A stretch of DNA of 64,000 nt from positions 21,188,031-21,252,030 of the forward strand of contig CM040099.1 in assembly GCA_022496805.1 (NCBI GenBank), written 5' to 3'. The notes under the pieces are model-generated. The model worked only from the letters and a program-made list of their open reading frames with translations, searched no databases and was not told where the DNA came from. Origin of the DNA: Pohlia nutans. Its lineage: Eukaryota > Streptophyta > Bryopsida > Bryales > Mniaceae. Of this stretch, positions 10,001 to 21,800 are shown in pieces (position 1 is the first letter of the stretch; each line of letters opens with the position of its first letter). Position numbers and translations under genes: made by a program.

Positions 10001-13000
10001 ATCTTTTTGACCCTTACAAGCCCGAGTTGGGCCTCACGGTTTTTTTTAGCAGTTTTTGAGTAGGTCTTATGTGGACTTCTTGTTTAGATTTCTTTCTTTT
10101 TTGACCAACACATGCAATGTTCTTCACTGATTCCAGCGATATAAAATTTGGTCCCATCTGAGTTGTGTTTTTCACAATATGATCAATCGAAGTTGTCATT
10201 TTAAACCATGGTCCTGGAAAGGTAGAAGAAAACTCATTCTTAGAGGTGTTCTAGAAAATCTACAATTGGCAGGGTTTCCGTTTAAACTGTCTCAAATGGC
10301 GTTTTTTAAAAATAACTTTCATTCAGATCGTGAGATTCTTAGTGACAAGTGAGTGTTTGTATGCTGTCGACAATTTTTCTGTTGGATGCTTAGGTATGGG
10401 ATCGGCGTTGCTTCGGTCCAAGAGGACGATCTGCTGGACAACTCGTCGGGCATTTGGAAGGAATTACGTTCATAGATAGCAGAAAAGACGGTCGTTACTT
10501 TATTTCCAATGGCAAGGATCAGACCATTAAGTTGTGGGATATTCGGAAGATGACATCAGGCCCTACACCGTGCAAGTTAGTTTCTAAACTTCAAGCTTGA
10601 CTGAGCAATTTTTGGAATATCTTTCATAAAGCTACAAGTGCTCTTTTCTTGTAGTTTGGGGAGAATTTTAACCCCTCAAGGACCAAGGATTCATTGTTTT
10701 AAAATGACATACAATTGATCATATTGTGAGAAATATAACTCAAATGGGAACAAATGTAATATCACCGAAATCAGTGAAGAACATTGCATATGTTTTTTAA
10801 AAAACAAATAAATTTGAACAATAGGACCTACTCAAAAATATTGAAAAAAACATGAGGTTCATTCAGGTTTCTTGGTCCTCTAGGGGTTAATTGGCCATCA
10901 TGAAAAGAAAAATGCTATCTACTATGTGTAAAACTGTTCTAGGGGAGGTTCTGATATTGACATTGTGCACCAGAAAAGCAAAAAAAATTCCTTCTTTTGC
11001 TTGGGATTACCGATGGATGGATTATCCCGGCATGGGTCGTGATGTACGCCATCCATATGATCAGTCCCTCATGACTTACAAGGGTCATTTGGTGCTGCGG
11101 ACTCTTATACGCTGCTACTTCTCTCCTCTGGCCAGGTATGATGAGAATCTCAAGAGAATAAAGAATTGTTTGTCAAGAACTGTTTTAGTTTTGGGCATCT
11201 TTTTTGTATTCTCAATTCAACAATGAATATTTTCTATCTTTTCACTATTGTTTTGGACTGCTTTTTCTATGCTTGTGTTCCCAATCAATCTCTTCGTCAC
11301 CGCTACTCGATATTCTTGTATTGAAATTGAAATGATGATAGGGAATGAGCGACTTACATTGACTGGTGGTATTTGTTGCAGCACGGGACAGAAGTATATC
11401 TACACAGGCTCCCACGATGGCTGCGTTTACATTTATGACATGGTAATCTACAATTATTCCTCTCCGTCAATTTTTGCTGATAAAATTATAATGTGAGATC
11501 AAGTGTTGAAATGTATTATTTATATAACAGGGTTTTAGTAATATTAGTTTGTTTTGGGAACTTTTAGACAACAGCATAGAGAGAGTCTTCCCCGTGCGAT
11601 AACTCTTGAGGAGGTCTCCCTATGTATCATGGGGAATTAGTATGATTACAGGGAGACCTCCTTATGGATCACGGCGAAGAGACTAATGTTGTCTCATCTA
11701 TAACCGAGTGGAATTGTGGCCATCGAAATTAAAGTTGGGAAAATCATTGAGAAGAGAAACCAAGTGGAATTATTATTTATAGAATTATAAAAAAATTCTA
11801 AAGATAATACTCTTAAGAGTCCTACACGAACTGCTCGACAACCAGCCAAAATTGGCTCATAATTGGCTCATAACTAGGCCTTAGCCAAACACGAAGTTCC
11901 AAAACTGAGGAATATTTCATACAAATGAACTATTATCTTCATTTAAATGAACCGTTAGCTTCATTTAGAACTACTCGTTGATGAAAGGGCATCGATTGGT
12001 GATGGTCTCCAGCTTGAACATTGGCATAGACTGCTTGTGAAAACATTGTTAGATGGCCCTTTGAACACGAATCTTACTGAAAACGATGTTATATGACCAT
12101 TTGAACATGAATCTTACTGAAAATGTTTTTAAATGACCTTTTGAACACGATTCCTACTGAAAACGTTGTTATATGGCCATTTGAACTTGAACCTTACTAA
12201 AAATGTTTTCAAATGACCCTTTTAACATGAATCCTACTGAAAATGTTGTCACATGGCCATTTGAACATGAATCTTACTGAAAACGTTATTATGTGGCCAT
12301 TTGAACATGGTTGTGGATTGTCTGGATTTTGAACATGCACTATAAGAAATGCATGTTCAAAATGACGTGATCAAAAGTGGCGATCAAAAGTGACGTACTC
12401 CCTCCGTGCCAAAGTTATTGTCATGTTTGAAAGTCATGTTTGGAAGTGCTTTTTTAAGTAGGTCAAAACAATACTTCCTTGTGACTAATTTTATTTAGGT
12501 TGCAATGAACACATGCAATGTTCTTCCATCATTCTAGTGACATAATTTGGAACCTTTTTTAATCATGTTTCGTACAATATGACCTACTTAAAAAAGCACT
12601 TTCAAACATGACAATAACTTTGGGACGGAGGGAGTATGACGTTTTTATGTTCACTTTGACATTAAAATGAACATGAAAACGTCAAAATTGACGTTAAAAT
12701 GGACATAAAAATGAACAGTTACGTCAATTTTGATCGCGTCAGTTTGAACATACATTTCTTACAGTGATGGTTGTGGATTGTGTGGATTGTTGAACATGGT
12801 GGTGGAATGTGGATGAGCAGGCAACAGGAAAGCAAGTGTCAAGGCTGAGTTTCCACCGCGGCACGGTGCGAGATTGCAGCTGGCATCCCACAGAGCCCAT
12901 GCTAGTGAGCAGTTCATGGGACGGCAACTTGGCCAAGTGGGAGCATCTTCACGGGGATAAACCCCGAGTGGAAGTGCCCCATGTAAGTTATGACGACTTC

Positions 13001-13012
13001 TTTGACGACTAG
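7018..13012 (+). CDS. LEC14B: LEC14B-like WD40-repeat protein (DCAF11 type)
   Basis: Nine exons: 7018-7605, 8663-8782, 8944-9027, 9401-9580, 9917-9994, 10394-10575, 10974-11135, 11382-11442, 12821-13012. All introns are GT-AG and all phases join in frame, giving 548 residues. The first 130 or so residues are basic, then acidic (RRRRD, DSDEDNYMGEEDNNEEEE), typical of the low-complexity N-terminus of the family. WD40 repeats follow from about residue 185. Recognisable blocks are DRSIRIYNV, VYASITPIVHLVNVGS, SNDKCIYVYDLE, GSDDNTCKVWDRRCFG, SNGKDQTIKLWDIRK, WDYRWMDYP, STGQKYIYTGSHDG and SSWDGNLAKWE near the C-terminus. WDRR (352-355) and WDIR (398-401) fit the WDxR box of DDB1-CUL4 receptors, so a substrate-receptor role in a CUL4 ubiquitin ligase is inferred, not shown. 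The start is the first ATG of the exon. The first base of the last exon could be 12818 instead of 12821. Introns are full of MITEs. Confidence 0.92.
7650..7899 (+). mobile_element. TTAA-type MITE, family B, copy 1 (LEC14B intron 1)
   Basis: Left end GAATCCCTAAGCGTCCACTG (decayed TTAA), right end GGCGTTTTAGACGCCTAGGGGTTAA-like. The 250-bp body is closely related to copies at 32501-32750, 46673-46915 and 47215-47465, sharing AATCATCTGTTTGTGTGAAA and ATTGCAATCAGAAAACCGAG. It is non-coding. Confidence 0.85.
7901..8009. mobile_element. Tiny 109-bp MITE (LEC14B intron 1)
   Basis: The left end GTAAACCACCCTGTTTGTGCC and the right end GGCACAAATAGGGTGGTTAC are imperfect inverted repeats of about 20 bp, with a second inverted motif (CCAATAGT, TGATCACA) inside. 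It starts immediately after the TTAA of the family B element. Superfamily not assigned. Confidence 0.6.
8030..8349 (-). mobile_element. TTAA-type MITE, family A, copies 2a/2b (LEC14B intron 1)
   Basis: The right end CTTGGTCCTTTAGGGGTTAA (to 8349) is a canonical family A terminus, and 8115-8349 is a full-length reverse-oriented copy. The preceding 8030-8114 is a second, truncated family A tail (ACATTGCATGTGTTTGT, GAAAACATGGGACTTACTTTGGGC), so two copies lie head to tail. The left boundary is approximate. Confidence 0.7.
9044..9231 (+). repeat. CATCTC-ended repeat, copy 1 (LEC14B intron 3)
   Basis: Starts CATCTCTAATTTACAAGG and ends CCACATTTGAGATG, imperfect terminal inverted repeats. It begins 16 bases after the 5' splice site of intron 3. 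The same repeat (33605-33962) begins 15 bases after a 5' splice site in the kinase gene. Shared inner blocks are GTAACATGTG, GAATATGGCACGAC and TATTTTTACGTGGCAAGCC. A MITE is likely; no target duplication is evident. Confidence 0.75.
10007..10222 (+). mobile_element. TTAA-type MITE, family A, copy 3 (LEC14B intron 5)
   Basis: The body has the family A blocks GGTCTTATGTGGACTTCTTG, GACCAACACATGCAATGTTC and TTTTTCACAATATGATCAAT. Both termini are decayed (CCCTTACAAGCCC at the left, CATGGTCCTGGAAAGG at the right). It begins only 12 bases after the exon 5 donor site. Confidence 0.75.
10668..10890 (-). mobile_element. TTAA-flanked MITE, family A, copy 4 (LEC14B intron 6)
   Basis: An intact 223-bp element with TTAA on both sides: TTAACCCCTCAAGGACCAAG at the left and TTGGTCCTCTAGGGGTTAA at the right. 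The interior carries the reverse-oriented family A blocks TTGATCATATTGTGAGAA, GAAGAACATTGCATATG and AACATGAGG. It ends 83 bases before exon 7. Confidence 0.9.
12011..12311 (+). repeat. 40-bp tandem repeat array (LEC14B intron 8)
   Basis: About seven units of roughly 40 bp, each containing TTTGAACATGAATCTTACTG followed by AAAACGTT or AAAATGTT and then a TGGCC or TGACC block. Adjacent units alternate in the AAAACG/AAAATG variant, suggesting a higher-order 80-bp unit. A smaller 31-bp repeat (ATGGTTGTGGATTGT unit) follows and is split by the CACTA-type element. Confidence 0.85.
12338..12766. mobile_element. CACTA-type MITE (LEC14B intron 8)
   Basis: The left terminus CACTATAAGAAATGCATG and the right terminus, read on the other strand, CACTGTAAGAAATGTATG are inverted repeats of about 30 bp. 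They are flanked by ATG on both sides (12335-12337, 12767-12769). A CACTA/CACTG terminus with a 3-bp target duplication is the signature of the En/Spm (CACTA) superfamily. There is no transposase. The ATG flanks also recur in the 31-bp tandem units at the site, so the duplication is consistent but not proof. A Stowaway element is nested inside. Confidence 0.8.
12398..12634. mobile_element. Stowaway-type MITE, copy 1 (nested)
   Basis: Left terminus CTCCCTCCGTGCCAAAG, right terminus CTTTGGGACGGAGGGAG, flanked by TA on both sides (12396-12397, 12635-12636). Terminus and TA target match Stowaway MITEs of the Tc1/mariner superfamily. It is 237 bp and inserted in the CACTA-type element. Confidence 0.92.
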
Positions 13013-13883
13013 TAAAGTAAACTTACTTACTAGTCAAGTCCCTTTCTCTCCCTTATCATTCCAAGTTTACACAACATTTATTCTACAGTCAGTCATTGTG
13101 CCCTTCTTTCTTCCATCATGTTGGGTTAGTGTAGCTCATGACATCCATTACTGTGAGTGAGGGCCAGTGTTTTTTTGCCCTCTTGTATTACAAGTGAAGT
13201 GAGTGAGTGAGCTGTGTGACAAAGACCAGTCGCTCCGTCTTTAGTATTTGGGCATTGGCAGTGCCTCTTATTGTACAGCTGTATGTGTATTGGAAAAGGA
13301 AAAAAGAAGATGCAGTAGTGTCTGGAATTGAATTCGAGGTTTTGAGGCTTCCATTGAAAAGGTATTGTTTTGAAACCATCATTTTGAAATAGAGAGGACT
13401 TCCCGCGGGTTTTTGCGGGGAGTCGAATTTTCATTCAAATTGTTTCACATTGTGCTAAATTACTTGGAATGTTATATATCTCTTTATATCTCTTTAGTAT
13501 CATTATCCCTTGTAGTATAGGAGTGTAACCTTGATAATACGACACTTGATTAGACGATATCTCGATTATATAACATGTTTTTGCACACTCAAACTTCTAT
13601 AGTCTTAAATCCTCCTATCTATGTTGAGTCCCATTTATGTTTGAGCTTTTACTTTGACGAATGTATTTGACAATGCAATGAAGTTAGATTATTTACTTTA
13701 ACTGATCGCACCTCTACAAATTCAAATTTTTAATGAAAATTAAAAGTTGGAGGTTTAGATTTGAAAATATTGAGGTTTGAAGCTCATCAATGAGACAGAC
13801 CCGTAGGGCTAATGTGAATGAAGAGTATGTTGGGGGAAGTGCTACCAACTTGGTTACCAGGGCCAAGATGGCGCGTGCGACCC
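13013..13883. other. LEC14B 3' flank and intergenic DNA
   Basis: The first few hundred bases probably carry the 3' UTR of LEC14B. A short GC-rich hairpin (TTCCCGCGGG ... GCGGGGAG) lies at about 13398-13422, and the sequence then becomes AT-rich. No other gene is recognised. The poly-A site is not identifiable with confidence. Confidence 0.4.
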
Positions 13884-14695
13884 TTAACCCTTTAGTGCCC
13901 AGCAAACCACATTATGGTCACTACAACGTCCGAAATGCAAATAGCAGAGAATCCGTGAAGAATCGGAACTTTAGTTTTGAAGTTTAGATTTGCCCACATA
14001 CATTACGCACCTTCCAGAAAAAGAAATTTTCAATTTGGAATTGTACAACTATCAAAATACCTATCAACAAAACGCAAAAATATTGCAAATACTTGAAAAT
14101 ACAGTAAATACTTACAAATACAACACATGTATTATGCAGTATTTCTTGTGTTTGGAAGTTTGTTATCTTGTTTTATTTTTTTGGATTGTGTTCTCTTCTT
14201 CATCTTCCATTAGTGTGTGTAATCCGATCGTGACTAATGTACCCACTCCTGTCAATTTTCAACGTATAAAATTTTGTCCTAAACCGTACATGGACAACTC
14301 ACTTTCACTTATAAATCTCACAATAATTATGTGTGAGTCTATTTTTGATATGAAAGATTGCAATGGAGAGGTGTTGACATAGGGCATAGCTGAACTTCTT
14401 TGCTTTTTATTTTTGAAAATTTACCTCAAATTATATTTAACTTTGAAGTCACACACCCCCCAAAATCTCGTTTTTGAGCGTGCATTATACAGTTCAAATA
14501 CTTACTATAATCATCCGATCCCACCATCGGATGATTCTCAAATTTTAATAAAATGTGTGCTCTCGAGTTAAGAATAGAATTGTATGGTTACTTTCTAATT
14601 TAACCCATTCTATTTTTGGTAGTCTCAACCATAGTGAAAAAATCTATTGAAATCCAGGGCTCTAAGCTACAGTACCCTGGGCACTAAAGGGTTAA
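13884..14695 (+). mobile_element. TTAA-flanked MITE, family G, copy 1
   Basis: Starts TTAACCCTTTAGTGCCCAGC and ends CCCTGGGCACTAAAGGGTTAA-like, giving matched inverted ends with TTAA flanks. The interior is shared, in the opposite orientation, with 25513-25873 and 27685-28150, for example ATTTCTTGTGTTTGGAAGTT and CATTAGTGTGTGTAAT. An open frame of 130 codons inside is within the repeat and is not considered a gene. Confidence 0.8.
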
Positions 14696-15994
14696 TGTCC
14701 AAAGCTCGTCAAAGTTTTAGGCAAGGGAGTGTAATTTATTCCATTAGGTGAATTGCAAATCTTTCTATTTTAACTTGTGAAAGCTACTAGACGTTTCTCT
14801 TATAAATTTTGTGATTCAAAAACGATTAAATATAGAAGATTGAATTGAATAAAGGTTGAAATTCAACATGTACATGTGATGTTTAGGTGTATTTTGAGTT
14901 TCATTCTTTACTCAACTCAATCTTCCTCTTGGGGTTGCAAAATCAATATAAAGCATGTAGTACCTTATGAGGTTCAAAATTGAGTTTACTTTTGTGTTTT
15001 CAAGGTTGTGATTAGTTTAATGGTATATATTTTATATTTTTATAAAAGCTTTTAGAAATGAATGAGCTCATCATCAACTCCTGACATTTATACTTCTTTT
15101 TGTGTTGCTTTAATGTCTAGATTGATTAGAGAACTCAGTTCAAAAGTTCCAATTAGTAAGGTATGATAAAATTACTTTGTTGAATTGTCAAATACATTCA
15201 TTGGAAGGACGTCAAAACAAAAACATGTTATGAAATCTAAGTTGAGATCTAAAGGAGATCTAGTATGATTATGACGCTTGATATTGTGAAAGTTCAGAAC
15301 TTCCATTTTGTCGTATTATCATACTTTGTAATTTGATGATAAACACAAATTAGGGTTTTGATTCTTTTGACAGGGACTTCATTCCCATCTTGTCTCTCAC
15401 GTACCACTATACGGCACTTGTTCTCATACCCTCTTGAATTTTCCCTCCTTTAGGATATGAGGTACGTTATTGTTCATGTACAGTATAGTACAATAGAGTA
15501 TAATGTCAATACAATCTATTTACTTGTTTACTTTGTTTTCTTAATTGGTGATGGACTTGCTTGCATTAGTTCTCGAGTCACTTATTGAACTTCTATTTTG
15601 TTATGGAAAATTTAGAGGTTTTTGATGTTGATGTTGTTATAGAGTTTTGAAAAATATTAGGGAAGTTGAAAAAGATGACCCTAGCCAATTGTAGTAAACA
15701 TTATCAAAGAACTTTGGTCACTTTCCTTGTGTTTATTTCATAAAATCAATTCTTAATTTTTTTATATTTGATACTTGCAATGCTATCAATCTTCAACCCT
15801 ATGAGTTACAATATGTTTTTTGTTCAATTTTTCTCATATAAATTTTTTAGCATTCAATATTGTAAATTATGGCAATAGCTCAATAATGCAACAATTCAGT
15901 TGAAAATGTCATATACTAGTACAATACCACCTTTTTATTATTATTTTACGATCTTTTTAAAATTTTCATGTGTTAAAAGTATTACAAACTATCT
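14696..15994. other. AT-rich intergenic DNA
   Basis: About 1.3 kb with no recognisable gene, RNA or repeat terminus. Confidence 0.5.
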
Positions 15995-16538
15995 TTAACC
16001 CTTAAATGACCTCACCTATTCTGAAAAAGTCAAATCACTACAATTTGCATACTTCGAATATCACATTGGATGATTTATAATTTTTCATTGATAGTCATCA
16101 GCACTATGAAAGTATGACAAAAATTTCAACATGATTGGAAGATATTTTGAATATTTACAAATTTTATTATATAAACAAAATAAATATTCAAAATAAATAT
16201 ATTTTTGTCAAATTTAATATCAATTTTTTTATTTAAGGTAGATAAAAGTTACATTTACAAGTAGTAAAAATATGAAAGTGAAAAAAATAAAAGAGACCTA
16301 TGATTGGAGCATTCTTAGAAAGCCCTTTGTATTTTGGACACTCAAATTTCGAATTTCTCAACGGTGGAAAAATTTCAGATGAAGTCTATTTTCCAATCCC
16401 AACGGTCAAAAGATGTATCATAACTTAACTTAAACATCTAATGAAAACACCAACTACAATAAAGCTAAAACACTTGATTTTTTGGATGTTTGACCAATAA
16501 TCAAGCATAATATGGTTGACTGGGCACTTAGGGGTTAA
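15995..16538 (+). mobile_element. TTAA-flanked MITE, family H
   Basis: Starts TTAACCCTTAAATGACCTC and ends ACTGGGCACTTAGGGGTTAA; 544 bp, single copy in the window. The right terminus (GGGCACTTAGGGGTTAA) is the same as that of family I at 44060-44638. It is non-coding. Confidence 0.75.
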
Positions 16539-18324
16539 AAACATAAGACGTTGGTGGTTTTATATCAATGATATTAATGATTATGCGACACCTTGATATT
16601 GCAACATTTTTTTATTTCTTGAAGGCGTAAATATATCGAGCTTACATTGTATTTAAAGAAAATATTGGATGTTATATGCATTTGATTGAAAAATCTTAAT
16701 GTTATATTTTAAACTTAATCACATTGATTGCGCAAGGTATGATATAAGAGATATTTTGCGTAATTGTATCTATGTGAAGGTGTTCACTTTGTATTAGTAA
16801 AAACCAGGTATCACTTTAAGATCAAACAACAAATTGATGACCTTGATTGAATTTGTGGATGCTTGTTAACAAGAGTAAACCCAACTTTTAAGACTACTAA
16901 TAAACTAAGGATATAGGTATTTGAGCCTTCAAAAATGTTGTCATAAATTTCCAAATTGAAAACCCTCATTAGCTCATTAACGCAATTACGCTTAAACTTT
17001 TTAAAATTTCAATATGAAAGCCCTCGTTAGCTTCTTCAATTGTTGGTATAAAATTGTCAATACTTTGAATCATGGAGCAAACTATGAATTATTTCAAGTG
17101 CTTTCAAAGGATTTTTTAATTGAGAGACCACCCAAAAAAAAGATACATTTATAAAGATGAAATCATAAAAAGAAAAAACTACAAAAGGAAGAACATTAAA
17201 GTTTGTCTTTACACATGAGTTTATTTTTCTTTGTTGTGCATAAAATCTTGCAAATCATATAAAAAATGAGCAATTTATTTTTAGAATATTCGAGGATAGA
17301 TTCTTCAGGTACTCAAATGAACAAGCTTTGTGGAAAAAAAATTGTGTGTGAATTTTTCTTAATAAATTTAGTTTCTTGCAACAAGATTTAATATGAGCTT
17401 CTTGGGGGTTTAGATTTACTAAGAGCCTTTATAATCCCAAACCCGGCCTTGGTTGAATCATATTGTTGTAACTTTTGCAATAAATGCGGCTACATCATAA
17501 CTAAAGTTTTGAGGGGGAGGGATGAGAAATGACCTCCCCAACGAGTTTTTGTTCTTCCAAGAGTTGATGTCACAAACGCCCCTACAACAATTTTTGTATG
17601 AAAGTTCCACAAACAAAGGTCTAGGTTCCAAAAAAAATTGAGCAAAATAATATCGGCACTCACTAAAAACATCCCAAAGTAACACAATCATAAATTTTGC
17701 CAAACAACCACGACTAAATCAAAGCTATTTTCCCCAAATTTCTTAGGTAAAAATATCACTGCAAATAATGAAGTGTAGATGAGAAAACCAGCCAATATTA
17801 GGCAAAAAACGGGTTATTGGGCAATTAGAGGTTAAAACGACAAAAAAAATCCCTATCATTTTTAGTCTTTAAACATTGTCATTCAAATCTTTACATTTAG
17901 AGATTAAAAAAGACTTATGAAATTTAGATTACATCTATCTGATTAAATTTACTTAAAATACCATCTTCATTTTGAAGTATTTTTTTGGATTTCCTCTTAA
18001 ATGCAATTTTATTCCATCTATGAAAATTAACTGATTTTGTTGAAATGATTTTATAATTTTCAACTATTATTTATGAAAAAATCTTATTAAAAAACACCAA
18101 GCTAATCTTCCAAGAATTTTTTGGATTAAAATAGAAACATTAACATTTTTTATGAACATACTTCTCAAAACATTGGTAAGATGTAATTTTGAAGATCGAT
18201 AATGTTCAAAATTTAATTTGCTAGTACAAAAATCTTGCGTAATGTAGATTGATGAAAATAACAAAGTTGATGGCCAAAAAACATATATAAAGCCAACAAT
18301 TTGAGATCAATGAATTGCATTGGG
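16539..18324. other. AT-rich intergenic DNA with an orphan element end
   Basis: No gene seen. A single right-hand terminus resembling the TTAA family (TTGGGCAATTAGAGGTTAA, ending at 17835) has no left partner that I can identify. Confidence 0.45.
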
Positions 18325-18879
18325 TTAACCCTTTGACGCACATGTGTCTATATAATGGACCACAAAACATATTGCAACCTTTTTGAACAATATATCCCGT
18401 ACAATTTTTCATCCATCCAAATTTATCTTGGTTCTGGTGCTAATTGACTATCATTTGTACAATATGAATCTTCAAAATAAGATATTGTGATTTTTTTAAA
18501 ACAACACAATTGGTTTATGTCAAGTTTCATTTTTAGTTCAAATAGTAAGACCTTAAACAAGTAATAACATTCTTTTGATTTTCCAAAATAAGTAGAATCA
18601 AATAATGGAAATCATACCATCTCATAGTGCATGTTATTCCAATTTCATTACAATATTTTTTAAAATTTTGGTGTTAATTTGGGATTTTATATCGAATTTC
18701 AAGAGAAAACCTTGCAAAATTAAATTAAAAAATATTAAATAAAAATAGAATAAACCCAACCGTATCAATGTGATCTTCACATTAACATTTACAACTTAGC
18801 TTTGTACACGACCTCCACTTTTTTTCCATCAAAATTTTTATAACAAATCTTTGAAAACAATGTTCAATTAGGATGTTAA
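18325..18879 (-). mobile_element. TTAA-type MITE, family F, copy 1
   Basis: Starts TTAACCCTTTGACGCACATG and ends GGATGTTAA. It matches the reverse complement of 57599-58145 along its whole length, with shared blocks TTTTTCATCCATCCAAATTT, AATAAGATATTGTGATTTTTT and CCAAAATAAGTAGAATCAAA. The right terminus is decayed. It is non-coding. Confidence 0.8.
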
Positions 18880-18889
18880 CTAGGATTAA

Positions 18890-21800
18890 AATGCACAACA
18901 CCCAAAACATATATTTTGATTATAACCATTGACTGTTGTAATTCAAACACAGTCGATGATTGACCAAAAAGCACAGTTGATGTGGCCAAAAAGCATGGCC
19001 AAAACGCATATAAAGCCATGATCAAAAAACATATAAAACAAGTTGAAGATCAATGACTTTTGCTAAAATGCACAACATCTAAAGCATATACTCTTTGATT
19101 ACAATCGGATAAATGCATGCTACGGTCAATTGCTTTCCTCGTTGCAATGCACTACTTTTGAGCCTTTTTTGGACATGCTATTTCAAAATATATCACTATA
19201 ACGTAAAATGGGTTGAATCTTTTTTGTAAAGTGTAGCATTTTTAGATATGGAGTTAGGAAAAAATGTAAAATGAAAAAAAAGTGTTATTTATAGATTTAG
19301 GACTACCTAGAAAGTGAATTAGTGCACCGTCACATTGCACTAGTGTACTACCACATTTTTAAAAGAGAAGGAAATATAGGGTTGTAGATAAAATTTTAAG
19401 CTATAATATTTTTTAATATTCAAATACCATTCAATATTTTTGAATTTTTGAATTTTAAAATGTGATATTTTTAGTAAAGATTAATTGTTTCTTAATTTGT
19501 AAAAACGTTTATGATGGATTTCTTTTTTGAATGTGCTTAAGAATAAATTTTTCTAGAAGGCTTCTTTTTAGAATTCATATATAGAATCAAACATGAACTA
19601 TATTTACATTCAAAGTTTAATCATAAATTGATCAAAAATTTATTAAAATGGGAGTTTTAATACTCAAAATCTTCAAGATAAAATCATTTTGACAAACTAA
19701 AATTTTATTCTATCATTAATGTGTACATAAATTTAGAATTTGGTTCACTTCATTTTTCATTGTATCAATACTGAATTTATTTTGAATTGGTTTAAAGTTA
19801 GCCTTTTAGACAAAATGTAAAATGTAAAATGTGCAAACCTAGTGCACAAAGTGCAAACCAAAACCGGTAACCGTATTGTGCACTAATCCTACCCTTGCAT
19901 GTTATAATCCAAATGCAGAACAATGGTTGATGGCCAAAAAGCTTGACTAAAATGCATATAAAGCCATAAATAAAACACATATAAATCAACATTTAAAATG
20001 CATGACATTCAAAGCATATACTTTGATTTCAACCCTTGCATGTTGTAATCCAAATGCACAACCTCAACAGTGGCCAAAAAGCATGGCCAAAACACACATA
20101 AAGCCATGGATAACACATATAAGTCAACATTTAAAATGCACGACATTCAAAGCATATACTTTGAGCCTATTGTAATCCAAATGAACAGCCTCAATAGTTC
20201 ATGGCCAAAAAGCATGGCCAAAACACATATAAGTCAACATTTAAAATGCACGACATTCAAAGTATATACTTTGAGCCTGTTGTAATCCAAATGCACAACC
20301 TCAACAATTCATGGCTAAAAAACATGGTCAAAACACATATAAATCAACATTTAAAATGCACGACATTCAAAGCATATACTTTGATTACAACCCTTGCATG
20401 TTACAATGCAAGTGCACAACTTCAACAGTTGATGGTCAAAAAGCATAGCAAAAACACATATAAAGCCATGGACAAAAGACGTATAAAATCAACAGTTGAA
20501 GATCAATGACTTGTGTTAAAATGCACAAATATAAAACATATACTTTGATTGAAACCCTTCATTATGTAATCCAAATACACAATGACACTTGATGGCCAAA
20601 AAGCACGGCCTAAACTCTTTTAAAGTTATGACCAAAATACATATGGTATAAAGCCAACAATTGAAGATCAATGACTTGTATTACGACCCCACACCAAAAT
20701 GCACATCACCCAAAGTATATACTTTGATTACAATCCTTGACTATTGTTATCCAAAATACATGACTTGTGTTTAGACCTTAGACCAATATGCACATCATTG
20801 TCCGGGTGACATGTTGTAATCCAAATGCATAGTGCCCAAAGCATATACTTTGATTACAACCCTAATTCAAAATGTACACCCAAAATATATACTTTGATTA
20901 CAACCGTGATTACAACCCTTGACTATTGTAATCCTTTGGTGATGCCTACTACCGTATATTCTATTGTAATGATCACGTAATACGTATGTGTTCTAAACCC
21001 ACACCATAATGTCAATGAATCATTTGGTGATGTCCACATACGTTATGATCCCACACCAATTTGTCATTAAATTCTTTGGCGCTGCCCACTTACGTTATGA
21101 CTCCACACCAAAATATCACCGTATTCTTTAGTGATATTTACTTGCATTATGATCCTATATCAAAATATTATTGTATTCATTTATGATATTGACTTGTTTT
21201 AAGATTCTATACCAAATTACATAGCAAAGTAAAAGTGAGGGTCACATTCAAAGTGTAAGATTCTATACCAAAATGCATAGTACGGTGAAAGTGAGGGTCA
21301 TATCCAAAGTGATAGAATGAAGGTCATATATACTTTAATCACATTCATTTGGTGATGGCCACATTATGACCCCACATTAAAATGTCACTGTATCTTTTGG
21401 TGATATTCACATGCATTAACTATGAACCTACACTAAAGATGTCACTATATCCTTTAGTGATGCTCACTTGCATTATGACCCTACACCAAAATGTACACTT
21501 TTGTGAACAAAGTTTATGTCCAATACATATACTTTAAATACAATGATTAAAGAAAAAATCTTTTAGTGATGCCCACTTGCATTAAGACCTCACATCAAAA
21601 TGCACATCATAGTGGGAACAAGGGTCATAATTGATCAAAGCATATATTTTGATAGTTTGATTACAACACTTGAACAAAAGACTTCACCAAACCTTTTAGT
21701 AATGCATGTCCACTTGCATTAAAACTTCGAACGAAAATGCACAACATAATAAGAAATGAGGGTTATGTCCAAAGCACATACTTTGATTACAACACTTGAG

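Noticed and set aside
10891..11226. A 111-codon frame covering LEC14B exon 7.
   Set aside because: Only 10974-11135 is exon; the rest reads through intron sequence on both sides.
13990..14382. A 130-codon plus-strand frame.
   Set aside because: It lies wholly inside a family G MITE whose other copies do not keep the frame.
20070..20509. Overlapping plus-strand frames repeating MAKKHGQNT.
   Set aside because: Products of the tandem-repeat field; different units shift frame.
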